From contig JAJPKJ010000045.1 of assembly GCA_021323755.1 (NCBI GenBank), positions 62,001 to 126,000 of the forward strand: DNA of 64,000 nt, read 5' to 3'. This document shows positions 1 to 11,812 of this stretch, piece by piece; within the stretch, counting starts at the first letter, position 1, and the number at the start of each line of letters is the position of its first letter. A program made the position numbers and the translations under genes. Source of the DNA: Chitinophagales bacterium. GTDB lineage: Bacteria; Bacteroidota; Bacteroidia; Chitinophagales; Chitinophagaceae. Below the pieces are notes generated by a model that had not been told where the DNA came from, ran no database searches, and saw only the letters and a program-made list of their open reading frames with translations.

Positions 1-513
1 CGCATCGACCATTTGTTTCAATAGCGCGTTCATGCTGATCGGATCAGGTGTCGTGTGTGTTGCCGGTATAACGGTGCTGCCCACCTGATTTTGAACCGTA
101 CTCAATAATCCGCTTTTATATCCCAATGCTTCAAAGAGCTTGTATAACAATGTTGCGATCGTTGTTTTTCCGTTTGTTCCGGTAACGCCAATCAATTTTA
201 TTTTTTCCGAAGGCTGGCCATAAAAATTATGCGCCATCAAACCCACTGCCATCGCGCTGTTTTCAACCATTACATAAACAATGGCGCCGCTCAATTGTGC
301 AGGCAATTGTTCACATACAATTGCCATCGCCCCTTTTTCAATTACAGAATCAATGAACTGATGTCCATCAGCACTCACCCCTTTCACCGCGATAAACACC
401 GAGCCCTTGTTCACTTTTCGCGAATCAGTTTGCAGATCATTTACAACCACATCAAGATTTCCTTGCACAGAGCGAATGTTGACCTTGTATAATATATCCT
501 GCAATGTTGCCAT
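1..513 (-). CDS. murE: UDP-N-acetylmuramoyl-tripeptide synthetase MurE, N-terminal part (gene runs off the window start)
   Basis: Reverse-complement translation from CAT at 511-513 reads MATLQDILYKVNIRSVQGN...VFIAVKG...IGVTGTNGKTTIATLLYKLFE, the Mur ligase ATP-binding motif; its ATG overlaps the ftsI stop; dcw context. Confidence 0.9.
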   Translation of the reverse strand, partial: MATLQDILYKVNIRSVQGNLDVVVNDLQTDSRKVNKGSVFIAVKGVSADGHQFIDSVIEKGAMAIVCEQLPAQLSGAIVYVMVENSAMAVGLMAHNFYGQPSEKIKLIGVTGTNGKTTIATLLYKLFEALGYKSGLLSTVQNQVGSTVIPATHTTPDPISMNALLKQMVDA

Positions 514-2624
514 CAATTCAGTTCCAGCGTGATTGTTTGATTTTTATTTAATAATGTTCCGGGCTGAATGGATTGCATCTTCACTTTTCCTTTTCCTTTT
601 GCAATCACTTTCATATCCATCGTTTCGAGCAAATACAAAGCATCTTTCAATCCCATTCCTTTTACATCGGGAACTTGCTGTTTGCTGATCGTTTCTTTAT
701 TCAACACTGCCTGGTAATTATCGGCGTACAATCTTCCCCAACTATTACTCGCTGAGGAGTCATGATAATTCATATCAACTGCCTGCATAACCAATTTCAT
801 GTCGCTGGTTGCGCCCGCATAATAAAATTGTGAACTGTCTTTTTTCAAACCCGCGCTAAGCATGGTGATATTATGATCATTATTAAGCGCGTACAACTGA
901 TCGGTTATTTCACGGAACACCGGCGCAGCAACCTCGCCACCCATATGTTTTGCCGGATGTGGTTTTGTTCTGATGACCACGATACAACTATATTGCGGCT
1001 TATCGAAAGGAAAATATCCTACAAAAGATGCCTGGTAAATTCCATCATCATAACCGATATTTTTCCCGGCAACATGTGCCGTTCCTGTTTTGCCGCCAAC
1101 GCGATACAATGCATCGCTGAAAACTTTTTTTCCGGTACCCATTGTAGTTACCGCGAGCATACATTCCTGCGCATCTTTCACCACATTACTGTCCGCAATT
1201 TTTTCTTCAACAACCTGGGGCTGAAATTCTCTTGTGAGAGATCCGTTATTCTGAATGCGATTCACCAAATAGGGCCTCATCATTTTACCATTATTGGCAA
1301 TCGCGTTGTAAAGCATTAATGTTTGCAGTGGTGTCACATTGATGGCGTATCCAAAACTCATGGTAACCATATTATGCAATCCCTCGTTGTTGTGTTTGAT
1401 CTGAATTGCCGCAGGTTGTCTTTCACCCATGAGGTCAATTCCGGTTTTTTGATCAAAATGAAATTTGTGCAGATAATTGGTGAAGCGTTCGGGCTGTGAT
1501 GCAAATGATTGATAGGCGAGTTTGCTCATGCCCACATTAGAGCTGTGAGCAAAACATTCTTTTACGGTGAGAACCGGTTTGGGAGCGCGTTCTGCATCAT
1601 TAACCATTCTCACGCCAACCCACTCTTTACCTTCGGAACCAACAGTCACTTCATTATTTAATGTGGTTTTCCCTTCGCTTAATACTGATAATAGAGTAGC
1701 TAGTTTTATGGTAGAACCGGGTTCAGTGGCGCTTAAAGCGTAATTATAATCTTCCCAATAAGTTCCGTCATGTTGTCTTCCCAGATTTGCGATGGCTTTT
1801 ATTTTTCCTGTTGCCACTTCCATCACCACACAGGTACCGTGATCGGCCTCGTTTTCGGTCATGCCTTTTAATAAAGCGTTCTCTGCAATATCTTCTATGT
1901 TGACATCAATATTGGTGACAATATCTTTCCCGTTTTCAGGATCAATCTCATACCCATCAACCGGAACGTAATTGCCCGCAGCGATATATCTTACCAATTG
2001 CTTTCCATTCTGACCCTTTAATGCAGTATCGTAAGTTCGCTCCAGACCTACGTTTTGCGAGTTCTCCCTGGCAAGACCAATTGTACGGTTTGCCAATAAT
2101 TTAAAAGGATTTAATCTCTTGCTGTTGGTTTGAATAATAAAACCGCTTTTATTTCTTCCCAGGCGCACCAATGGGAAGCTTCTTAATAATTTATACTGTT
2201 CGAAAGAAATATTATCCTGCAAAGCAAAATACCGGTCGTTATTTCGATAACCTTCAAGCAACTCTCTTTTATATATTGCCGAAGAATGATCTTTAAATAA
2301 TCCTGCAAGACAAACTGATAATGAATCAAGATTCTCTTTGAATCGTTTACCATTTTTTTCTCTCAGGCCGTCGGCCCCAAAGTCAATATAGACATTGAAA
2401 TAAGGGATCGAGGTGCTGAGAATGCTTCCATCATCGCTGTAAATCGTACCTCGTTCGGCATTTAACTCTACATATTTTTGATGAAGGCTATCACTCAGGT
2501 TCTTCCAGTAATTTCCCTGCGCGCGTTGAATATAAATTGCCTTGCCCAAAACAAGCAAGCATATTATCGCTATGCCGATAAAGCACAGATACACTCTCCA
2601 TAATATGTCGCGCTTAACTTCCAA
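513..2624 (-). CDS. ftsI: Penicillin-binding protein / FtsI-type transpeptidase with C-terminal PASTA domain
   Basis: 703 aa; transpeptidase motifs (EPGSTIKLATLLS, SSNVGM, GGKTGTAHV), C-terminal PASTA-like VPDVKGMGLKDALYLLE; dcw context. Confidence 0.93.
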   Translation of the reverse strand: MEVKRDILWRVYLCFIGIAIICLLVLGKAIYIQRAQGNYWKNLSDSLHQKYVELNAERGTIYSDDGSILSTSIPYFNVYIDFGADGLREKNGKRFKENLDSLSVCLAGLFKDHSSAIYKRELLEGYRNNDRYFALQDNISFEQYKLLRSFPLVRLGRNKSGFIIQTNSKRLNPFKLLANRTIGLARENSQNVGLERTYDTALKGQNGKQLVRYIAAGNYVPVDGYEIDPENGKDIVTNIDVNIEDIAENALLKGMTENEADHGTCVVMEVATGKIKAIANLGRQHDGTYWEDYNYALSATEPGSTIKLATLLSVLSEGKTTLNNEVTVGSEGKEWVGVRMVNDAERAPKPVLTVKECFAHSSNVGMSKLAYQSFASQPERFTNYLHKFHFDQKTGIDLMGERQPAAIQIKHNNEGLHNMVTMSFGYAINVTPLQTLMLYNAIANNGKMMRPYLVNRIQNNGSLTREFQPQVVEEKIADSNVVKDAQECMLAVTTMGTGKKVFSDALYRVGGKTGTAHVAGKNIGYDDGIYQASFVGYFPFDKPQYSCIVVIRTKPHPAKHMGGEVAAPVFREITDQLYALNNDHNITMLSAGLKKDSSQFYYAGATSDMKLVMQAVDMNYHDSSASNSWGRLYADNYQAVLNKETISKQQVPDVKGMGLKDALYLLETMDMKVIAKGKGKVKMQSIQPGTLLNKNQTITLELN

Positions 2625-2665
2625 ATTATCTGATTTTATTAATTAGTCTTCTTAATGCTCTTACT

Positions 2666-3007
2666 TCACTTCTCCCCTCCTGCTTCAATCGTATCATTCA
2701 ACATTATCGGCGGCTTTGTTAATTCTTTTAATCCGAATGCGCCTACCGCTTTTGCCAGTTCACTTTCTTTGCTATGAAACATCACTTCACTTTTAAGGGT
2801 CTTGTATTCATATTGCAATTCCTTCAATTGGTTTTGTGCCTGATTGATATTGCGAATTGTTTTGTCAGCATAATGCCCGTTATATATATATATGACCGCA
2901 AGCAATGCGAGAAACAAAAAAAAAGGAACATTCTTCACCATCCAACGATGGCTGAGCCATTGTTTCCATTCTATTTTTGATTCTTTATTTTGATTTGATT
3001 CGTTCAT
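2666..3007 (-). CDS. ftsL: FtsL-like small bitopic cell division protein
   Basis: 113 aa, one TM segment followed by a coiled coil, located between rsmH and ftsI. Confidence 0.7.
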   Translation of the reverse strand: MNESNQNKESKIEWKQWLSHRWMVKNVPFFLFLALLAVIYIYNGHYADKTIRNINQAQNQLKELQYEYKTLKSEVMFHSKESELAKAVGAFGLKELTKPPIMLNDTIEAGGEK

Positions 3008-3044
3008 TAAGATTTTAAAAAATATTTATGCAGATACGCGAAGC

Positions 3045-3992
3045 TTATAGCTTCTCCGCTATTCTCAATTTTGCACTACGCGATCTTGGGTTTTGTTTTA
3101 TTTCTTTTTCTGTTGGAACAATTGGTTTTTTTGTTACAACTTGTAAAGGGGGTGTAATACTTTGTCCGAATGGGTTGATATCCTCTATTGGTTCCGTTAT
3201 TCCTTTTTTATAGAAGTTTTTTACGATCCTGTCCTCCAATGAATGAAAGGTGATCACCGCAATACGCCCGCCGGACTTGAGTAAAGCCGGCGATTGTTGC
3301 AACATTTCTTTTAAAGCACCTAATTCGTCATTTACTTCAATTCGCAAACTCTGAAAAACCTGGGCAAAGTATTTATTTGGGTTTCCTTTCACAACGGAGC
3401 TCAACACATTCTTAAAATTGCGGATGGTGGTTAAGGCTTGTTTTTTTCTTTCTTCAACAATTTTCTTCGCTAAGGTTTTAGCATTGGTTACTTCGCCGTA
3501 CCGTTCAAATAGTTTGTGCAGCCTTGCCTCATCGTAATGATTGACTATTTCTGCCGCTGTCAGTGACTGCTCTTTATTCATTCTCATGTCAAGAGGTCCG
3601 TCAAACCTGAGGGAGAAACCACGTTCAGCTTCATCGAACTGATGACTGCTTACGCCAAGATCTGCCAGAATCCCATTGACCGCAGTGACCTTATACAATC
3701 TTAAGAAGCGCTGGAGGTGACGAAAGTTTTGCGGCACAAATATTACCCGGTTATCATTGGGTAAATTCTGTTTTGCCTGCGCATCCTGATCAAATGCAAA
3801 CAATCTGCCTGATTCATTGAGTCTTTGTAAAATCCCTGAAGAATGTCCCCCACCACCAAAGGTGCAATCAACATAAATACCTGAGGGATCGATATTCAAT
3901 CCATCAAGCACTTCTTTCAACATGACCGGCACGTGATAAATTGCGGATTCAGCATTTGCTATGAGCGGATTGAAATTTTCTTTCTTAGCCAT
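3045..3992 (-). CDS. rsmH: 16S rRNA (cytosine(1402)-N(4))-methyltransferase RsmH (MraW)
   Basis: HVPVMLKEVLDGLNI...DCTFGGGGHSSGIL, ADLGVSSHQFDEAERGFSLRFDGPLDMRM, AVITFHSLEDRIVK. Confidence 0.96.
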   Translation of the reverse strand: MAKKENFNPLIANAESAIYHVPVMLKEVLDGLNIDPSGIYVDCTFGGGGHSSGILQRLNESGRLFAFDQDAQAKQNLPNDNRVIFVPQNFRHLQRFLRLYKVTAVNGILADLGVSSHQFDEAERGFSLRFDGPLDMRMNKEQSLTAAEIVNHYDEARLHKLFERYGEVTNAKTLAKKIVEERKKQALTTIRNFKNVLSSVVKGNPNKYFAQVFQSLRIEVNDELGALKEMLQQSPALLKSGGRIAVITFHSLEDRIVKNFYKKGITEPIEDINPFGQSITPPLQVVTKKPIVPTEKEIKQNPRSRSAKLRIAEKL

Positions 3993-4019
3993 ATGCTTGT
4001 TGCTTCAGTTCTGCAATTA

Positions 4020-4487
4020 TCAGTTATCGGGATCCTTAGGTTTTTTCCCCATCAACTTATGAACCATACTGCTGTATGTGTCCGTTGGAAAGTTTTCAAA
4101 GAACTTGTCGTACTTACTTTTATCCCAGATTTCGATTATTTCGCCTGTGCCCAAAAGCACAATGTCTTTTTCTAATTCTGCATGTGGTTTTAAATTGGGA
4201 GGGACCAATAATCGTCCTGCCGAATCCAATTCCATGATCGTGGCCCCATTCAAAAAAAGCCGTTTTAATTGCCTAACTTCAGGGTCATATTCATCCAAGT
4301 CACTCATCATGCGAATTACCTTTTGCCAGGCCTCCCAGGAATATAAGCTGAGGTATTTTTCCATCCCCCGGTTCATCACAAAGCGTTTATCCGATCCCTC
4401 TGCCATCTGCTTTTTCAAGCCGACGGGTAGTAGAAAGCGACCTTTTACGTCCAAAGTAGCTTCGTATTCACCAAGAAAACCAGACAT
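4020..4487 (-). CDS. mraZ: Transcriptional regulator MraZ
   Basis: FLGEYEATLDVKGRFLLPVGLKKQM and the second half LDSAGRLLVPPNLKPHA; first gene of the dcw cluster. Confidence 0.95.
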   Translation of the reverse strand: MSGFLGEYEATLDVKGRFLLPVGLKKQMAEGSDKRFVMNRGMEKYLSLYSWEAWQKVIRMMSDLDEYDPEVRQLKRLFLNGATIMELDSAGRLLVPPNLKPHAELEKDIVLLGTGEIIEIWDKSKYDKFFENFPTDTYSSMVHKLMGKKPKDPDN

Positions 4488-4730
4488 TTATGAATTAGAT
4501 TTATCAAAGCTTATAAAATTCCCACATTCTTGCACAAAATAACCTTTTTTACCACTAAATAACCAAATTTTGGAAAATTTAATTTTTCCACAGGAAAAAA
4601 CCTGCTGAAAATGCTATAAATGATGGGGTTTTGATGAGTTTGATAGATCATTAATGTAGATAGGATGTCAATTACGGTGGATAGATGTGGATAACTGAAT
4701 TATTCCCACAAAATTCTAAACAAATTAGCT

Positions 4731-5141
4731 ATGCCTGTTGCTGGTTATTCCGGAACGCCATTGATAAAAAAATTGGGCATCAAAGATGAAATGGAAGTGA
4801 TGCTCATTAATGCCCCGAAGGATTATTTTCAACTGCTTGAAAAAGACATTTCGAATCAATTGGCTGATAATAAAACCACGCCGGATCTTATTCATCTGTT
4901 CGTCAAAACAAGAAAGGATCTTTTAGCAGAGAGGCAAAACCTGAAAAAATTATGCCTGCGCAATACAAATATCATTATCTGGGTATCATGGTATAAAAAA
5001 AGTTCAGGGATCAATACCGATATAACGGAAACGGATATTCGTAATTATGCCTTGCAAAATGATTTGGTTGACATTAAAGTATGTGCTGTGAGTGATACCT
5101 GGAGCGGGTTGAAATTGGTGATACCAAAAAATAAAAGATAA
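4731..5141 (+). CDS. DUF3052-like conserved protein
   Basis: 136 aa ORF; GYSGTPLIKKLGIKD start and SWYKKSSG resemble the DUF3052 family from memory. Confidence 0.6.
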   Translation: MPVAGYSGTPLIKKLGIKDEMEVMLINAPKDYFQLLEKDISNQLADNKTTPDLIHLFVKTRKDLLAERQNLKKLCLRNTNIIIWVSWYKKSSGINTDITETDIRNYALQNDLVDIKVCAVSDTWSGLKLVIPKNKR

Positions 5142-5181
5142 CTTTGCCCAAATAAGAACGCAGCAGTTAGCTGCAATTTTT

Positions 5182-6417
5182 ATGAATCCGAAAAATATCT
5201 CCATTGCCGATTTTGATTACGATCTTCCCGAAAATAAAATTGCCAAATATCCATTAGCGGAAAGAGATGCTTCCGCGCTATTAATATATAAAGAGGGGAA
5301 AATCACTGCTGATATCTTTAAGAATATCGCGGATCATCTTCCTGATAATTCATTATTGGTCATTAACAACACAAAGGTCATTGAAGCGAGAATCAGGTTC
5401 CAAAAGATCACCGGTGGTATGATCGAGATCTTTTGTCTCGAACCGGATGACCGGTATGCGGACATCAGCGCTGCCATTCAGCAAACAAAAATAGTATTCT
5501 GGAAATGCCTGGTGGGCGGAGCTTCCAAATGGAAGCGCGGCCAAATATTATTTAAAGAAATCACTGTAAACGATCAGAAAATCATTTTGTCTGCCTCATT
5601 TATAGAAAAGAAAAGTGATTGTTTCATAATTGAATTTAGCTGGGAGCCGGATTATTTTTCGTTTGCGGAAATCATTCATCAATTCGGAGTAACGCCATTA
5701 CCCCCTTATATCAAACGTGATGTTGAAATAGCTGATAGTGAAAGATATCAAACGATTTATGCGCTTAATGACGGTTCAGTAGCCGCGCCCACTGCGGGTC
5801 TGCATTTCACAGACGCTGTTTTCCAAAAATTGTCTTTTAAAAATATTACCAAAGAATTTGTAACGCTTCATGTTGGCGCGGGAACTTTCAAACCGGTAAA
5901 AAATGAAACGATCCAGGACCATGAAATGCATGCAGAGTTCATTGAAGTAAATGCATCAGCCATCCATACCCTCATTAATAATCTTGATAACCATATTATT
6001 GCTGTCGGCACCACCTCATTAAGAACGCTGGAAAGCCTTTACTGGCTTGGTATAAAAACGGTTACGAATATCGATATCCTTGAAAAAGAGCTGATCGTTA
6101 ACCAATGGGATCCCTATGAAATGAGGACTCAAGAAATAACAGTCAAAGAATCTCTCAACAGCCTGCTTGATTGGATGAAGAAAAATGATCGTGAAATATT
6201 GTATACGAAAACACAATTATTAATCGCGCCTGCTTACCGGTATAAAATCGTGAATGTGCTGATCACAAATTTTCATCAACCCAAATCCACCTTATTATTA
6301 TTGGTTGCAGCTTTTATCGGCGATGACTGGAAAAAAATTTATGGTCATGCACTGCAAAATGAATTCCGTTTTTTGAGTTACGGAGACAGCTGTTTATTAT
6401 TTTGCAATAATTCGTGA
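5182..6417 (+). CDS. queA: S-adenosylmethionine:tRNA ribosyltransferase-isomerase QueA
   Basis: FDYDLPENKIAKYPLAERDASALL, GSVAAPTAGLHFT, LHVGAGTFKPV, TNFHQPKSTLLLLVAAFIG. Confidence 0.94.
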   Translation: MNPKNISIADFDYDLPENKIAKYPLAERDASALLIYKEGKITADIFKNIADHLPDNSLLVINNTKVIEARIRFQKITGGMIEIFCLEPDDRYADISAAIQQTKIVFWKCLVGGASKWKRGQILFKEITVNDQKIILSASFIEKKSDCFIIEFSWEPDYFSFAEIIHQFGVTPLPPYIKRDVEIADSERYQTIYALNDGSVAAPTAGLHFTDAVFQKLSFKNITKEFVTLHVGAGTFKPVKNETIQDHEMHAEFIEVNASAIHTLINNLDNHIIAVGTTSLRTLESLYWLGIKTVTNIDILEKELIVNQWDPYEMRTQEITVKESLNSLLDWMKKNDREILYTKTQLLIAPAYRYKIVNVLITNFHQPKSTLLLLVAAFIGDDWKKIYGHALQNEFRFLSYGDSCLLFCNNS

Positions 6418-7757
6418 TCATTCCTGAATGGAAATTCCAAAGTGAAAGCGGTACCTTTTCCAATGGTGCTCTCTACTTTTATTTTTCCGTGATGGGCGTC
6501 AACAACGGTTCTGACATAACTCAATCCCAATCCAAATCCTTTCACATTATGCACGTTGCCGGTATGCGCGCGATAAAATTTTTCAAATATGCGACGCTGT
6601 GTTTCCTTGTTCATGCCGATCCCATTGTCTTCAATGCGAAGCACAAAGTTTTTATTGGTACTATGCGTTGTGATCTTTATGTTCAACTGATCTTTCGAAT
6701 ACTTCACGGCATTATCAATAAGATTGGAAACCAAATTGGTAAAATGAACTTCATCAACGAGTAAAAAATCATTTGATGCATTTAACTGAAGATCTGCTTT
6801 CCCATGTTTATCTTCTAATTGCAGCTTGAAATTATCGGCAACATCTTTTATGATTTCATGAACATGCACCGGGTAAAGATTGAGTTGCATTTCATTTCTG
6901 TCAAGCAAAGCAGCCTGCAAAATCGTTTCCACTTGTTTGTTCATCCGTTTATTTTCTTCCTTGATGATGCTGCTGAAATAATTTGATTTTTGTTTATCCT
7001 GTGAAACTTTTTCATTACGCAATGCATCAACCGCCAAAGAAATGGTCGCGAGCGGTGTTTTGAATTCATGCGTCATATTATTGATGAAATCATTTTTTAT
7101 TTCACTTATTTTCTTTTGCTGCAATAAGGTGCGAATGGTAAGATAAAATGCCGTGATGATGATCAGCGTAAAAAAAATAGCGCCAACAATCATCAGGCGC
7201 ATTTCTTTTAAAGCTATATTCTTATAATTGGGAACGATCACCATTAATGTTTCTGCAGGGGTAAGATTATTAAAAGTTGTTCCGCTTGCTTCCTGTAAGA
7301 GATAAACCTCACGTAAGTTATGAACGGTATCTTCTACTTCTTTTAAAAAATTTTTCGATTGTAATTCGTAAGTAATAAAATTGATGTCGGAGCTCACGCC
7401 AAATTCAAACTTCGTATCTTTTAATCCGCGATTATTAAATGCCTTTTGAATTTTATCGCCAATTTCAGAAACGGTAAATTTTTGAGCAATGGTCGATGGT
7501 TTTAATAATTCCATTAAAATCTGTTCACTGGGATGAAAGGTTTCCCCTGGTTTGAATTTAAAATTTCTGAGACTGGATGAGAGCGCTTTTTGTTCTATCA
7601 ATTCCGATCCCACGTCATTCATGGCATATTCCAGTTTTTGCAATAATTGTTCCTGCTTATTTTCAAACATCGTGCGCACCCAATTCACCTGGATATAAAT
7701 TATTCCAATAAGTGAAAGTGTGATCAATATGATAATAACAGGAAAGATTTTTTTCAC
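6378..7757 (-). CDS. Membrane sensor histidine kinase (HisKA/HATPase_c)
   Basis: H-box NNMTHEFKTPLATISLAVDAL, N-box LIDNAVKYS, G1 IEDNGIGM, G2 GFGLGLSYV; two TM helices. Confidence 0.93.
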   Translation of the reverse strand: MKKIFPVIIILITLSLIGIIYIQVNWVRTMFENKQEQLLQKLEYAMNDVGSELIEQKALSSSLRNFKFKPGETFHPSEQILMELLKPSTIAQKFTVSEIGDKIQKAFNNRGLKDTKFEFGVSSDINFITYELQSKNFLKEVEDTVHNLREVYLLQEASGTTFNNLTPAETLMVIVPNYKNIALKEMRLMIVGAIFFTLIIITAFYLTIRTLLQQKKISEIKNDFINNMTHEFKTPLATISLAVDALRNEKVSQDKQKSNYFSSIIKEENKRMNKQVETILQAALLDRNEMQLNLYPVHVHEIIKDVADNFKLQLEDKHGKADLQLNASNDFLLVDEVHFTNLVSNLIDNAVKYSKDQLNIKITTHSTNKNFVLRIEDNGIGMNKETQRRIFEKFYRAHTGNVHNVKGFGLGLSYVRTVVDAHHGKIKVESTIGKGTAFTLEFPFRNDHELLQNNKQLSP

Positions 7758-8038
7758 CGGCTGCCTTTTATGCTTTCGTCAATTTAGTTGTTTTATCAAA
7801 AACAAAATTAAAAAACAGTAAAGTTTTGGTTTATTACTGATTATTTACAAATTTATTAAAACGATAGAAGCTTTACGCGTTTTTGTGTAGAAGGTAAGCG
7901 GGTATTTAACGAAGGTTTCACAAAGTAGGTCGCTTTTGAAGTGCATTGGATTTTTTTTGTTGAATTTGCCAAAAACCAGCACATAAAAAAATTTGGAACA
8001 ACTAATATTTATGTGGAAGTTTATTTAATTTAGATAAT

Positions 8039-8590
8039 ATGGATAATCCATCCGCAGGCATATTGCTGATCGCTGATCCTTTTTTAAAGGACCCGAATTT
8101 CAAGCGCACTGTTGTTTTTTTATGCGAGCACCAGGAGCAGGGCAGTTTTGGTTTTGTGTTGAATAAGAATTACGAATACACCCTTGATGAATTGGTGAGC
8201 GGCGCGGACGATTTGAAGATCAGTGTTTATTTTGGCGGACCTGTACAAATGGATACCATTCATTTCTTACATCTTTATCCCGATAAAATCCCCGGTGGCT
8301 ATGAAATCACCAATGGTGTTTTTTGGGGAGGTGATTTTGAAATCGCCATTGAATTGATCCGGGCAGGAGAAGTTGATATCAATAAGATACGCTTCTTTAT
8401 CGGCTATTCTGGCTGGGGAAGCGGGCAATTGGACGATGAACTGAAAGAAAAATCATGGCTAACGGCGCCGGCTACACGAAAATTGGTTTTTCATAAACAA
8501 GCTGATGAGATCTGGAAAGATGCTCTACGCCATCTCGGCGGCGATTATGAGGCGCTGATCAATTATCCCACCGATCCTACATTAAATTAA
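8039..8590 (+). CDS. YqgE/AlgH family protein (DUF179)
   Basis: AGILLIADPFLKDPNFKRTVVFLCEHQEQGSFGFVLN ... YSGWGSGQLDDEL. Confidence 0.93.
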   Translation: MDNPSAGILLIADPFLKDPNFKRTVVFLCEHQEQGSFGFVLNKNYEYTLDELVSGADDLKISVYFGGPVQMDTIHFLHLYPDKIPGGYEITNGVFWGGDFEIAIELIRAGEVDINKIRFFIGYSGWGSGQLDDELKEKSWLTAPATRKLVFHKQADEIWKDALRHLGGDYEALINYPTDPTLN

Positions 8591-8617
8591 AGCGAAAACT
8601 GATTTGACTGATCATGA

Positions 8618-8932
8618 TCAGTTATTACCGGTCTCTTTTGCCCCTTCAACAAGAACGGTCACATTGTTATTAATGACCTCAACAAAACCAGTCTGAATTT
8701 CAAAAAAGGCGAGGTGATTATTTTTATCCTTTAAAATCTTTACACGACCGGATTTTAGCGCATTGATCAATGGGGCATGCCTGTCGAGTACTTCAAACAT
8801 TCCATTGATGCCCGGAAGCTGCACTCCGTAAACATCTCCGCTGAATAATTTTTTTTCCGGTGTTAGTATTTCCAAATTCATATTTCCGCTATTTAAAAAT
8901 TGCCCGATCTGAGCATTCATTGAACTGAGCAA
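8618..8932 (-). CDS. atpC: ATP synthase F1 epsilon subunit
   Basis: LEILTPEKKLFSGDVYGVQLPGINGMFEVLDRHAPLINAL; directly downstream of atpD. Confidence 0.9.
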   Translation of the reverse strand: MLSSMNAQIGQFLNSGNMNLEILTPEKKLFSGDVYGVQLPGINGMFEVLDRHAPLINALKSGRVKILKDKNNHLAFFEIQTGFVEVINNNVTVLVEGAKETGNN

Positions 8933-8956
8933 TTACCCTGTTTTCGAATTTTCACA

Positions 8957-10639
<1,683 letters not shown>

Positions 10640-10651
10640 TCATTTTTATCT

Positions 10652-11812
10652 ATGCAATTAATAGAAGTTATTGATAATAAAACCGCAAAGGATTTTTTAC
10701 GCGTAAATGTTGCGCTAAACAGCATTGATCCAAATTACATTCGCCCATTGGATAAGGACGTCAATGATGTCTTTGATGAAACCAAGAACAAAGCATTTCG
10801 TTTCGGGGAATGCAAAAGATGGATACTGATCAATGATGAAGGAAAGTTTATTGGAAGGATCGCCGCCTTTGTAAATAAAAAATATAAGAACAAAAACGAT
10901 GATTGTCCGGTTGGCGGCGTTGGTTTTTTTGATTGTATCAATAATCAGCAGGCTGCCGATATGCTTTTTGACGTTTCCAAACATTGGTTAATACAAAAAG
11001 GAATGGAAGCAATGGACGGCCCGATCAATTTTGGTGAACGGGATCGTTGGTGGGGTTTGGTAGTGCAGGGTTTTCAACCGCCATTATACTGCATGAATTA
11101 TAATCCGCCTTATTATAAGGATCTTTTTGAACACTATGGTTTTAAAAATTTTTTTAACCAGGTCTGTTTCGGATTAAGGGTTTCCGACAGGGTCCAGCAA
11201 AAGTTTTATGACAGGCATGACGCGTGCGCAGCAGATCCGAATTTTTCTGCCAGACACATTAGAAAAGATCAGTTACAGAAATTTGCAAAGGATTTCACCA
11301 TCGTTTACAACAAATCATTTGCCGGTCATGGTGGAATGAAAGAAATGGCGGAGCCTGTCGTTCAGAAGATGTTCCAATCCATGAAACCGGTGATGGATGA
11401 AAAAATAAGTTGGTTCGTGTATTATAAAGATGAGCCTATTGCCATGTGGCTCAATTTGCCGGACCTGAATCAATGGTTCAAATCCCTTGATGGAAAATTC
11501 AGTCTTTATCATAAACTGAAATTTCTATGGTTGAAGAGAACAAAAAAATGTAACAAATTTGTTGGATTGGCATTTGGACTTGTTCCGGAATGGCAGGGCA
11601 AAGGCGTGGATAGTTATATGATCATGGAAGGCGCAAAAGTCATCCAGGACGAAAATCTGTACGAAAATTATGAAATGCAATGGATTGGCGAATTCAATCC
11701 AAAAATGATAAATATCGCAGAAAATCTTCCCACGAACCGCAGCCGCATATTAACTACCTATCGCTATTTATTTGACAGGACAAAAGAATTTAAACGCCAT
11801 CCCATTTTATAA
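10652..11812 (+). CDS. GNAT-like conserved protein
   Basis: 386 aa; N-terminal FRFGECKRWILINDEGKFIGRIAAFVN and C-terminal LVPEWQGKGVDSYMIMEG resemble acetyltransferase cores. Confidence 0.6.
   Translation: MQLIEVIDNKTAKDFLRVNVALNSIDPNYIRPLDKDVNDVFDETKNKAFRFGECKRWILINDEGKFIGRIAAFVNKKYKNKNDDCPVGGVGFFDCINNQQAADMLFDVSKHWLIQKGMEAMDGPINFGERDRWWGLVVQGFQPPLYCMNYNPPYYKDLFEHYGFKNFFNQVCFGLRVSDRVQQKFYDRHDACAADPNFSARHIRKDQLQKFAKDFTIVYNKSFAGHGGMKEMAEPVVQKMFQSMKPVMDEKISWFVYYKDEPIAMWLNLPDLNQWFKSLDGKFSLYHKLKFLWLKRTKKCNKFVGLAFGLVPEWQGKGVDSYMIMEGAKVIQDENLYENYEMQWIGEFNPKMINIAENLPTNRSRILTTYRYLFDRTKEFKRHPIL

Noticed and set aside
873-1319. 148-aa plus-strand ORF
   Set aside because: Lies wholly antisense to ftsI, whose protein motifs are clear; no family-like sequence
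4078-4542. 154-aa plus-strand ORF
   Set aside because: Antisense to mraZ, which is well supported
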